Positions 34,588-42,325 of a stretch of DNA of 64,000 bases are shown piece after piece (within the stretch, counting starts at the first letter, position 1; the number at the start of each line of letters is the position of its first letter). The notes below the pieces were generated by a model. It ran no database searches. It had not been told where the DNA came from and saw only the letters and a list, made by a program, of their open reading frames with translations. Both the position numbers and the translations under genes were made by a program. The DNA comes from JAGOBP01 sp046328575 (GTDB taxonomy: Bacteria > Chloroflexota > Anaerolineae > Fen-1058): assembly GCA_046328575.1 (NCBI GenBank), contig JAXLWI010000009.1, positions 27,218 through 91,217 on the forward strand, read 5' to 3'.

Positions 34588-34700
34588 GAGTAACTAAGAG
34601 TAATTAACAGGCATGCTCCTGCTGGATTGCCAAATCCAGCGGAAATGCAGCGGATTTGACCATCCGCTGCGAGCAATCTGTAAACCAACTTAGGTTACTC
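34588..34700. other. Structured three-stem element downstream of the giant gene
   Basis: An outer stem (GAGTAACTAAG at 34588-34598 with CTTAGGTTACTC at 34689-34700, one bulge) encloses two perfect hairpins: GCTGGATT-GCCA-AATCCAGC (34621-34640) and GCAGCGGAT-TTGACC-ATCCGCTGC (34647-34670). The three-way arrangement begins 17 bases after the giant gene's stop and precedes a separate terminator. It could be an mRNA 3' structure, a processed small RNA, or a fossil repeat. Confidence 0.5.
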
Positions 34701-34721
34701 TGAATAGTCTCCGAGATCGAA

Positions 34722-34770
34722 CTCCGGCCTTATCGCTCAATCGCGGCGATAAGGCCGGAGTGTTTTCTTT
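34722..34770 (+). terminator. Rho-independent terminator after the giant surface-protein gene
   Basis: A perfect 15-bp stem (34722-34736 with 34746-34760), 9-base loop, followed by TGTTTTCTTT. Strong GC-rich base with T-rich tail. It closes the transcript of the giant gene and isolates the downstream secreted DUF4091 gene. The remaining bases to 35135 show no gene; a ribosome binding site, GGGAGGGG, lies at their end. Confidence 0.88.
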
Positions 34771-35135
34771 CGACGCGCTTGTCAAGCCGGTTTGCTGTCT
34801 TCTCATCCGTCAACGGTGTAAAATAGGTGTGGCAACTCACATCCTTCAAACACTAGCCCAACGTTCCCTCGGGCGATCTGTTTGTGATCGCTACTGCGTA
34901 ATCGTTGGCGCAGCTAGCCTCCTCACAACATCAACGCCCAAACTCCGCTCTTGAGCGAGTGCCTCGCGCTTGCAGCTCAACGCTTTGCCGTGAGACACGG
35001 CCAAATGTCGCATGACTACAGTCCAATTGCTTTGCGCGCAGGTCTGGATGACAATGAAACCGGCATCCAGCAGACAGAGTGAGCCAGGCAACAACGTGAA
35101 GCAGATCGGATCCGTGTTAATACAGGGAGGGGTAT

Positions 35136-37322
35136 ATGTCCACTCGCCGTTTCCTTCAGATCATCATCGTGATTTGCACCGTGATCGCCGCGAATAGTCC
35201 GATCGGTTTGTCGGTGGCCGCACCGCAAGCGCTGAGTGTGTGGGTGGAGTCGATCAGCAACAAGGTGCAGCCCACCACCGCGTCCGGCGCGACGAGTAGC
35301 ATCGGCCTCGAAGGGGCAAAGCGGTCCGTCGAGGCCGCGCAGATCATCGTGCGCGCGAATAACGCGGCGTTGACGGGTGTCAATCTCACCGCGAGTGATC
35401 TGAGTGACGGCTTCGGCCACACGGTGGCTCGATCGAACATCACCTTCTTCCGCGAATATTTCATCAACTTCACGGGCGTCGTCGAAGGTGAACCGGGCAA
35501 TCGGCCAGTACCGGCTAATTCACCGACGAACGATCCCAATTTGGCCGATCCGCTGATTCCGTTCGTCGACCCGTACACCACCACGGTCCGATCGTTGGGT
35601 GCACCGTTCAACGTCGCGGCGAATCGCAATCAACCTGTGTGGGTTGATATCAACATTCCCGAAGCGACCATCGCGGGCACGTACACAGGCGTGATCACGG
35701 TCAGCGCAACCGGCCAGACTAACGTGATCGTGCCGGTGACTTTGACTGTGTGGAACTTCGTCTTGCCCGATATGCGATCAGTGACGACGCACTTCAGAAT
35801 GTCGGAAGGTCCGTTGATCTGGTATCACCGCAACATCTACGCGTGTTCAGGCACCAACTGTTGGCTTGATTGGACACCGTATGCGCGCACGCTGGTGAAG
35901 CGTTACGAGGAATTAGCGCATACGCATCGCATCGATACGGCGCAGTCTTTCATTCCTGATCCCGGCAACGGTTGCAATCCGCCCAGCGATTGGGCGGCCT
36001 ATGATGCCGCAATGCAGCCGTATATGACTGGCACTTACTGGAGCGACGGTGTGCCAAGCAGCCGCGTTGAGTCACCGTTCACGCCCGGTGCGAGTTGGGG
36101 CTACGAACAAACATGCTCTTCTGCTCAATACACTGCTTTAGCGCAAGCGTGGGCGACGCATCTCAAAGCCAAAGGTTGGTTCACGTCCACGATTGTATAC
36201 GCTCTCGACGAACCCGATCCGGCTTCTTATGCGGCTATCGTGCAAGATTCGCAGTTGCTGCAGGCCGGTGACGCGAGTTGGAAGACGCATATCATGGATA
36301 CGACCACGCGGACGCCGCAATATGTGAGCACGCTCTATCCGGCGTTGGGCATCTACACGGTGGCGCTCAAAGAATACGATCACTGGAACTTCGACACCAC
36401 CACACCGGCCAATCAAATTCCTTACGGGCGCAGCAATTGGCCAAATCTCTTCGCACAGAACATTCAACTGTGGTTCTACGAAAGCAACGCGCAGAGCGCG
36501 CCCTATCCGACATTTGCGACTAACACGCTGTGGGGCGCCGAGCCGCGCTTGATGTTATGGGGCAGTTGGTATGAGGGCGCGACCGGCTTCTTGTATTGGG
36601 ATACCACCGACTGGCACGAGTCAAATCCGTGGGGACCCAACGTCGACTACAACAAGACCGGCGATGGTGTGTTGATCTATCCGGGTAATCACGATGGCAC
36701 CGATGCCGCTCAAGGTTACGGTTCACCGAGCGACATCACACTCGAGGGGCCAGTGCCATCCTATCGGCTGAAGGTCATTCGCGCAGGCTTGCAGGATTGG
36801 GCCTTATTCAAGTTGGCTGAACAGCGTGGCTACGGCGGGTATGCGCGCGATCAGGTGGCGCGGGCCTATGGTCAACTGGGGCGTTGCGAGTGGAGCGGCT
36901 GTCCGCCGCTCGTGAACGGACAGTTCCTTTGGAAGAACGATGGCGCTTTACTGGATAACATCCGCCACAACATCGCGCTGAAAATCTTGGGGTTCAACAA
37001 CCTTGCACCGAACGTACCGAGCAATTCCAGTCCCGCCGATCAAGCCGCCAACGTCCTGACGCATCAGCCGCTGACGTGGCAAGGTGGCGACCCCGATGGA
37101 CAGCCAGTGACATACACGGTCGCGATCGGCAACGACAATCCGCCGACGACTCTCTTCACCGCGACGCAAGCACTCTACGCGCCAAGCATGCTCACAAACA
37201 CGCTTTACTATTGGCGCGTAACCGCCAGCGATGGTCTCAGTCAAACCATCGGGCCGCTGTGGCAATTCACGACGATCGCCGTTGAACAGCGCGTGTATTT
37301 GCCGTTGGTGCGGAAATCCTAA
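35136..37322 (+). CDS. Secreted DUF4091 / GH123-like protein with FN3-like domain and YLPLV tail
   Basis: 728 residues. The signal peptide (FLQIIIVICTVIAANSPIGL) probably ends near SVAAPQA. An N-terminal beta-sandwich (about 30-205) ends VPVTLTVWNFVLPD, the junction typical of DUF4091 and GH123-type proteins. The (beta/alpha)8-like domain (210-610) carries IVYALDEPD, whose acidic pair matches the catalytic position of GH123 N-acetylgalactosaminidases. A fibronectin-III-like domain (about 620-715) follows (PNVPSNSSPADQA...YYWRVTASDG). The last residues, RVYLPLVRKS, resemble a tail common on Chloroflexota exported proteins. Activity on an extracellular glycan is inferred. The stop codon overlaps the stop of the convergent hoxU-like gene. 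Confidence 0.75.
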   Translation: MSTRRFLQIIIVICTVIAANSPIGLSVAAPQALSVWVESISNKVQPTTASGATSSIGLEGAKRSVEAAQIIVRANNAALTGVNLTASDLSDGFGHTVARSNITFFREYFINFTGVVEGEPGNRPVPANSPTNDPNLADPLIPFVDPYTTTVRSLGAPFNVAANRNQPVWVDINIPEATIAGTYTGVITVSATGQTNVIVPVTLTVWNFVLPDMRSVTTHFRMSEGPLIWYHRNIYACSGTNCWLDWTPYARTLVKRYEELAHTHRIDTAQSFIPDPGNGCNPPSDWAAYDAAMQPYMTGTYWSDGVPSSRVESPFTPGASWGYEQTCSSAQYTALAQAWATHLKAKGWFTSTIVYALDEPDPASYAAIVQDSQLLQAGDASWKTHIMDTTTRTPQYVSTLYPALGIYTVALKEYDHWNFDTTTPANQIPYGRSNWPNLFAQNIQLWFYESNAQSAPYPTFATNTLWGAEPRLMLWGSWYEGATGFLYWDTTDWHESNPWGPNVDYNKTGDGVLIYPGNHDGTDAAQGYGSPSDITLEGPVPSYRLKVIRAGLQDWALFKLAEQRGYGGYARDQVARAYGQLGRCEWSGCPPLVNGQFLWKNDGALLDNIRHNIALKILGFNNLAPNVPSNSSPADQAANVLTHQPLTWQGGDPDGQPVTYTVAIGNDNPPTTLFTATQALYAPSMLTNTLYYWRVTASDGLSQTIGPLWQFTTIAVEQRVYLPLVRKS

Positions 37323-38083
37323 ATCGAGGTGGCAATCCGCGCGAGGCCGAGCTGGGCTGCGGCTTGCTTGCGCCGACAGTCTGGACAAACGTCCCATGAC
37401 TCCGCGCTCACGCTCACCAATTCGCGCAGGAACATCATCGGATCAGGCGCAAAGGGTTGATCGCACGCGGGACACGGTTTTAACGGCACACGCGTATTCC
37501 ACGTGCTTAGGACGCGCTGCCCATCCACGTCTTCGATCTTGATCGCGCCCGTGGGGCACACCGCCGCGCACGCCGCACAGCCAATGCACGCGTCCGACTG
37601 AATCTGAAACGGCGCGCCAACAACCCGATCGGTCCCGCGCCCGATAAAGCCGATCGCCGCCGCGCCGACCAGATCGCGGCAGACGCGCACGCACAAGCCG
37701 CATAAGATGCACAATTCATTCGCGTCCGTTGTCGAAGCAAAGCGCGATTCAATTACGCCCGCGTCACGCGCCAAGGATCGAATCACATCGGACGTAGGAC
37801 AACGCGCCAGCATGAATTCCAGCATCATCTTGCGAATGACTACTGCGCGTTCGCCCTGTGTCTCGATCGACATCCCATCTTCCACGGGATACGCGCACGC
37901 GGCGATGACTTGCGCTTGCGGTTCAGTCATCTCCACCAAGCACAAGCGACACGCCCCATAAGCGGGCAAGCCTTCCCAATAACACAACGTCGGCAAGTGC
38001 GCGCCCACCTGTCGAATCGCTTGCAAGACGGTTGCTTCGGCAGCGACTTCAACGCTTTGACCATCAATCGTTATTCGCGGCAT
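37319..38083 (-). CDS. HoxU/NuoG-N-terminal-like iron-sulfur subunit of the CO dehydrogenase-linked diaphorase
   Basis: 254 residues. A [2Fe-2S] ferredoxin domain has ligands Cys34, Cys45, Cys48 and Cys63. A helical linker (EFMLARCPTSDVIRSL) follows, then two [4Fe-4S] motifs, CILCGLCVRVC and CIGCAACAAVCPTGAI. The C-terminus has two CxxC pairs (CPAC, CPDC) resembling a zinc ribbon. The molybdopterin-like C-terminal part of complex I NuoG is absent, so it matches HoxU-type electron-transfer subunits. It should wire the CooF/CooS electrons to the flavin subunit encoded upstream. GAGG lies 5 bases before the ATG. Last gene of the operon, 17 bases after hoxF/nuoF. Confidence 0.86.
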   Translation of the reverse strand: MPRITIDGQSVEVAAEATVLQAIRQVGAHLPTLCYWEGLPAYGACRLCLVEMTEPQAQVIAACAYPVEDGMSIETQGERAVVIRKMMLEFMLARCPTSDVIRSLARDAGVIESRFASTTDANELCILCGLCVRVCRDLVGAAAIGFIGRGTDRVVGAPFQIQSDACIGCAACAAVCPTGAIKIEDVDGQRVLSTWNTRVPLKPCPACDQPFAPDPMMFLRELVSVSAESWDVCPDCRRKQAAAQLGLARIATSI

Positions 38084-38089
38084 GCTCGC

Positions 38090-38115
38090 CTCACTCGTTA
38101 CTAGTCACTCATCAC
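38090..38115. repeat. GAGTGA-type tandem tract at the end of the NuoF/HoxF gene
   Basis: On the coding strand the junction reads as imperfect copies of GATGAGTGACTAGTAACGAG. The stop codon and the last residues (Met-Ser-Asp) of the flavoprotein gene are made from it. It matches the larger tract at 39836-39888 in wording. Confidence 0.55.
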
Positions 38116-39813
38116 ACATTTGTCCGCCGGGCAGCGATGATCGATCACATGCGCTTCATATTCTTCACGGAAATAGCGCAGCGTGGACAGCACTGGATTG
38201 GGCGAAGTCTGTCCCAGACCGCACAACGATCCCGCTTTCACCGCTTCGCCCACTTCTTCGAGCAAAACTAGATCGCTTAACATCCCTTGCCCGTGCGTGA
38301 TGCGATCGAGAATGACCTTCAACTGCTGATTGCCCTCGCGGCAAGCGGTGCATTTGCCGCACGATTCGAGCGCGGTGAAGTCCAGAAAATAGCGCGCGAC
38401 ATCGACCATGCACGATGATTCATCCAACACGACCAAACCGCCCGAACCCATCATCGAACCCACCGCTTTGAGTTGCTCGTACTCGATCGGCAGATCGAAC
38501 AATCGGGTTGGCAGACAACCGCCCGATGGGCCGCCTGTTTGCACGGCTTTGATCCGCTGGCCGTTCAATCCGCCCCCGCCGATGCCGTCGATCAAATCGC
38601 GCAACTTCATGCCCAACGGCACTTCCACTAAGCCCGTGTTCGCAATCTGCCCGACCAGCGAAAACACCACCGTTCCCGCATTTTTCGGCGTGCCCAGCGC
38701 CGCATACCACGTCGCACCGCGCGCCATGATGACGGGCACGGTAGCCCATGTCTTAACGTTGTTGATGATCGTCGGTTTGCCCCACAGGCCGCTGACGGCG
38801 GGATACGGCGGCTTGGGTCGCGGCTCGCCGCTGCCGCCTTCGATGGACGCAATCAGCGCGGTCTCTTCGCCGCACACAAACGCGCCTGCGCCACGCACAA
38901 TGGTGATGGAAAAACTGAAGCCCGAATCCAAAATATTTTCGCCCAATAAGTGCTGCGCTTCGGCTTGTTTTACGGCTTGCATCATGCGCTCCACGGCCAG
39001 CGGATACTCGTCGCGGATATACGCATAGCCACGTTGCGCGCCCACCGCATACGCGCCGATGATCATGCCTTCGATCACGCTGTGCGGATCACTCTCCAGC
39101 ACCGTGCGATCCATGTATGCGCCGGGGTCGCCTTCATCGCCGTTGCAAATGAGATACTTGATCTCGGCCGGTTGATCGTGCGCGATCTGCCATTTGCGGC
39201 CCGTGGCGAACCCACCGCCGCCGCGTCCGCGCAAACCCGATCGGTTCATCTCATCAATCACGGTTTGTGGCGAGTGGTCGCGCAATGCGCGCTGCAAACC
39301 CGCATAGCCGCCGCGCGCGACGTATTCTTCAAGGCTCGCCGGATCGATCAGGCCGCAGTTGCGCAGCACGATTTTGCGCTGCCACGCGATAAAGGGTTGC
39401 TCGCTGAATTGAGGCGCACCCTCACACCCGATCGGTTTTTTCCACTCCACGCGCGGTTCGATCAGCGGCGACTCATCGTGATCGATCACCGCCCACACGT
39501 CGGCGGCGGGTAATGTATTACGCGCCAAACTATCGATCAACGAACGCGCGCGGGGGCGCGTCATCTTGGTGAACAACACAGGCGCGGCATTGGGCAAGCG
39601 CACTTCGACGATGGGTTCTTGATGGCACGCGCCGAGACAGCCCGTTTTCGTTAACAGCGCGTCAACGCCGCGTTGATCGAGCCGTTGTTTCAGCGTGTCG
39701 AAAATCACATCCGCTCCGGCGGCCAAACCGCACGTTGCCATCCCAACGGTGATCTTGATCCGATCGGGGCGGAGGCTGGCTTGACCGACGGTGCGTAGAG
39801 TGTCGAAATTCAT
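38101..39813 (-). CDS. NuoF/HoxF-like NADH-binding flavoprotein
   Basis: 570 residues. The N-terminal thioredoxin-like [2Fe-2S]-type domain (about 10-100) shows CGLAAG and CLGACHQEP cysteines. The FMN/NADH domain has GLRGRGGGGFATGRKW (about 195) and ICNGDEGDPGAYMDR. The SLBB segment and [4Fe-4S] domain have ESCGKCTACREG plus a distal SLCGLGQ Cys. The protein stops just after HRCPADKC, where longer HydB/HndC-type relatives continue into a two-cluster ferredoxin domain, so that extension is missing. It should reduce NAD(P)+ with electrons from the Fe-S subunits. The ATG at 39813 has GGAG 6 bases upstream; earlier ATG/GTG codons are less well placed. Confidence 0.92.
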   Translation of the reverse strand: MNFDTLRTVGQASLRPDRIKITVGMATCGLAAGADVIFDTLKQRLDQRGVDALLTKTGCLGACHQEPIVEVRLPNAAPVLFTKMTRPRARSLIDSLARNTLPAADVWAVIDHDESPLIEPRVEWKKPIGCEGAPQFSEQPFIAWQRKIVLRNCGLIDPASLEEYVARGGYAGLQRALRDHSPQTVIDEMNRSGLRGRGGGGFATGRKWQIAHDQPAEIKYLICNGDEGDPGAYMDRTVLESDPHSVIEGMIIGAYAVGAQRGYAYIRDEYPLAVERMMQAVKQAEAQHLLGENILDSGFSFSITIVRGAGAFVCGEETALIASIEGGSGEPRPKPPYPAVSGLWGKPTIINNVKTWATVPVIMARGATWYAALGTPKNAGTVVFSLVGQIANTGLVEVPLGMKLRDLIDGIGGGGLNGQRIKAVQTGGPSGGCLPTRLFDLPIEYEQLKAVGSMMGSGGLVVLDESSCMVDVARYFLDFTALESCGKCTACREGNQQLKVILDRITHGQGMLSDLVLLEEVGEAVKAGSLCGLGQTSPNPVLSTLRYFREEYEAHVIDHRCPADKCVMSD

Positions 39814-39835
39814 AGTCATCTCCACAATGCGCGTG

Positions 39836-39888
39836 ATGAGTGAAAAGTGACGAGTGAAAATCTACTCATCACTCGTCACTCTTCACTT
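39836..39888. repeat. GAGTGA-type tandem tract overrunning the 3' end of the NuoE/HoxE gene
   Basis: Imperfect reiteration of the unit AGTGACGAGTGA on the coding (minus) strand, with an inverted portion on its far side. The last codons of the NuoE-like gene (Val-Lys-Ser-Asp-Glu-stop) are written by the tract. The rest fills most of the 55-base spacer before the flavoprotein gene. Confidence 0.65.
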
Positions 39889-40327
39889 CTTCCCGAAACT
39901 TCGCCAACACCCCATCCAACTCCTCCAGCGTCAATCGCCCAAACGTCTCATCATCGACGCGGACGACGGGCGCGAGGCCGCACGAGCCGACACAGCGCAC
40001 GCGCTTGAGGGTGAACAGCAGATCGTCGGTGGTTTGATCGACTTTGATGCCGAGGTCGTGTTGGAGTCTGCTCAGCAACTCGGCCGCGCCCTTGACGTAG
40101 CACGCGGTGCCTTCACAGACTTGCACTTTATGCTGGCCGCAGGGCTTGAAGCTGAACAGCGTATAGAATGTGGCCGCGCTGTAAATCGTACTCAGCGGCA
40201 CACCGAGTTCGGTCGCGGCGCGACGCACTTCGTCGGCGGGCAGATAGCCGTGCCGCGTGTTGATGTCGTGCAGCGCGCCCAACACCGCGCCTGCATCGGG
40301 TTGATGATAGCGTTGAGAGGGAAGCAT
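39869..40327 (-). CDS. NuoE/HoxE-like [2Fe-2S] thioredoxin-fold subunit
   Basis: 152 residues. A helical N-terminus (LGALHDINTRHGYLPADEV) is followed by a thioredoxin-like domain with four [2Fe-2S] ligand Cys: CEGTAC and, about 35 residues on, CVGSC. YSAATFYTLFSFKP is the family signature before the cluster. The start at 40327 has GAGGTG upstream and begins MLPSQRYHQ; an ORF extension of 17 residues is less likely. In Hox and bifurcating enzymes this subunit partners NuoF. It lies between cooS and the flavoprotein gene, placing it in the CO dehydrogenase operon. The C-terminal residues are repeat-encoded. Confidence 0.92.
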   Translation of the reverse strand: MLPSQRYHQPDAGAVLGALHDINTRHGYLPADEVRRAATELGVPLSTIYSAATFYTLFSFKPCGQHKVQVCEGTACYVKGAAELLSRLQHDLGIKVDQTTDDLLFTLKRVRCVGSCGLAPVVRVDDETFGRLTLEELDGVLAKFREEVKSDE

Positions 40328-40362
40328 ATTCACCTCGAAGTAAACCGGACCAAAAGCCATGC

Positions 40363-40417
40363 GATCCACGAAGGACACGAAGGAACACGAAGGATTTTTT
40401 CGTGCCCTTCGTGGATC
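40363..40417. repeat. Cloverleaf-like CACGAAGGA repeat between cooS and the NuoE gene
   Basis: GATCCACGAAGG (40363-40374) pairs perfectly with CCTTCGTGGATC (40406-40417), and an inner stem CACGAA/TTCGTG (40386-40391 with 40399-40404) lies within. The interior consists of iterations of ACACGAAGGA. It sits 6 bases after the cooS stop. No T-run follows in the direction of transcription, so it is a spacer repeat or an mRNA stability hairpin, not a classical terminator. Confidence 0.6.
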
Positions 40418-40423
40418 AGATCA

Positions 40424-42322
40424 TCAGATTCCCAAGCCCGCGCGGCGCTCTTTCAACGCGGCCACCATCTTCTGTGCGGCGACCTTCATGTCTTCTTCGA
40501 CGATGAAGTAGCCGCCCAGTAAATCCTTCGCGGTTTCGGTCAGCACCTTCACCACGAGCGGACTGCCCGTGACGGGCGGCAGCACGCCGACGTGGGTGGG
40601 CAGACCCAGCGCCACCGCCCATGTGCCGATCGAGACCGCTTTCTCCATCGCGGCTTCGGGCGCCGTGGCGACGACGGGCAACTGGCTCACATCCACACCG
40701 AGCTTGTTGGCGATCGCGGTCGCAATCGCGGCGGCGCGGCTGTTATCCACGCACGAGCCGGTGTGCAAGGCGAGCGGCAGCGGCGCACCAAGTCCAGCCG
40801 CGTTGCCCAAGGCAGTGAGCACGGCCTTCAGGCCTGGCCCCGCATACTTCTCCGTGGCTTGCGGCGTGAGTAAACCGTGCCGCGCAAAACTGCCCGAAGC
40901 GCAGCCTGTCGCTAAAATCAAGATGTTGTTCGCGGCGAGTTCTTTTACGAGTTCAACAAAGTTCAGGTCTTGCGTGACCTTCACATCGTTGCAGCCCGCG
41001 AAGAGACACACGCCCAAGATGTTGCCGTTCACGATGTTGTCGATCAGCGGCTTGAGCGGATCATTCGGATCGACCAGCGACAGCACTTTGATGATCGCCT
41101 CGGCGGACATGCCCGCCCACGCATCGTTGACGATAGGCGGAATGTTGACCTTGGCGGGATCGCGCTTCTTATACGCCTCGATCGCGGCGCGCAGAATCTC
41201 GGCCGCTTTCTCGCCCGCGTGCTTTTCATCGAATTCGATGTGCAGCGCGCCCGGAATCTTGGCGATGGGCATGGTGGTGATGATGGCCGTGTGATACTTC
41301 TTGGCCGCCCACGGCAGACTCGGCATGATGCACTGATAATCGACGACGGCGGCATCGAGCGCGCCCGTGGCGATGGCGAGTTCTTGCGACAACGAGTTGG
41401 TGGCAGTGGGGATGCCGTGCCGCATCATCACTTCCATGCCGGTGCAGCAAATGCCCACGATGTTGAAACCCGCGGGCGCACCCGCGGCGACGGCTTCATC
41501 TTTCAACGCCATCGCCTGCGCCACGATGATTTCGCTCAACACCGGATTGTGCCCGTGCACGGCGATGTTGACCGCGTCCGGTTTCAGCACACCCAGGTTC
41601 GCTTTCGCTAACACCGGCGTTGGCGTGCCAAACAAAATATCAGACAGATCGGTCGCCAGATACATGCCCGCGTAATCGCTGACCGCGCACTTGATCGAGC
41701 CGAGCAAAATGTTGACGGCATCGGCATCGACACCGTTGGTGGTGCGGTGCATGATCTCCGCGACGGTGGAATCCAGCCCTTCGGGGATCAGACCGAATTT
41801 CTGGAACTTCTCAAAGCGCTGCTGAGTCACCGTAGTCTTCAACCACACGGGCGGCTCTTCTCGCTCGGAAAATTCATCGAGAGCGAGATGGGCGAGTTCG
41901 CCTGCCAATTGCTGATCGGATTTGCCATCGCGCGCAATCCCCACCCGATCAAGCACGGCGTAGAACTTGGCCTGATCTTTGATCGCGTAATCGGGCGCTT
42001 CGCCGCGACTGAACTTCAACAGCGTATGCGCCAGGTGCTTGGCATGCGCGGAGTGCGAGGCCGTACCGGCGGCGATGTTGCGCGCCAGCCCGCGCGCCAC
42101 GATGGTGTCCGCATTCGCGCCGCAGATGCCCAATTTCGGGCCGTTGCCAAACGGATCGATGCGGCATGGCCCTTGCAGACAGTGACGACAGCACAGGCCG
42201 GTCTCGCCGAAGCCGCACTGCGGCTGCTGCGCTTCGTAGCGTTCCCAGATGGTGTTGACGCGATTGGCTTTGGCAGCGTCAACCATTAAGACAGAGTCGG
42301 GACTGATGGAACGTGCTTTCAT
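40424..42322 (-). CDS. cooS: Ni-containing anaerobic carbon monoxide dehydrogenase, catalytic subunit
   Basis: 632 residues, normal CooS length. It oxidises CO with water to CO2, two protons and two electrons. The N-terminal D and B cluster cysteines are complete with canonical spacing: Cys36, then Cys44, Cys45, Cys48, Cys53 and Cys67. C-cluster and active-site elements are all visible: His in AVHGHNPV, Cys in GICCTGME, DYQCIMPS, FAGCNDVK, ATGCASGS and TGSCVDNS, and the catalytic-base Lys in EKAVSIG. It therefore looks fully functional. It follows the CooF-like gene by 3 bases and precedes NuoE/F/HoxU-like genes. No CooC Ni-insertion ATPase and no acetyl-CoA synthase gene is present in the window, which argues against a Wood-Ljungdahl cluster here. 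Confidence 0.97.
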   Translation of the reverse strand: MKARSISPDSVLMVDAAKANRVNTIWERYEAQQPQCGFGETGLCCRHCLQGPCRIDPFGNGPKLGICGANADTIVARGLARNIAAGTASHSAHAKHLAHTLLKFSRGEAPDYAIKDQAKFYAVLDRVGIARDGKSDQQLAGELAHLALDEFSEREEPPVWLKTTVTQQRFEKFQKFGLIPEGLDSTVAEIMHRTTNGVDADAVNILLGSIKCAVSDYAGMYLATDLSDILFGTPTPVLAKANLGVLKPDAVNIAVHGHNPVLSEIIVAQAMALKDEAVAAGAPAGFNIVGICCTGMEVMMRHGIPTATNSLSQELAIATGALDAAVVDYQCIMPSLPWAAKKYHTAIITTMPIAKIPGALHIEFDEKHAGEKAAEILRAAIEAYKKRDPAKVNIPPIVNDAWAGMSAEAIIKVLSLVDPNDPLKPLIDNIVNGNILGVCLFAGCNDVKVTQDLNFVELVKELAANNILILATGCASGSFARHGLLTPQATEKYAGPGLKAVLTALGNAAGLGAPLPLALHTGSCVDNSRAAAIATAIANKLGVDVSQLPVVATAPEAAMEKAVSIGTWAVALGLPTHVGVLPPVTGSPLVVKVLTETAKDLLGGYFIVEEDMKVAAQKMVAALKERRAGLGI

Positions 42323-42325
42323 GAT

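Noticed and set aside
34760..34954. 64-codon ORF upstream of the DUF4091 gene
   Set aside because: It starts in the T-tail of a terminator and has no ribosome binding site or recognisable sequence.
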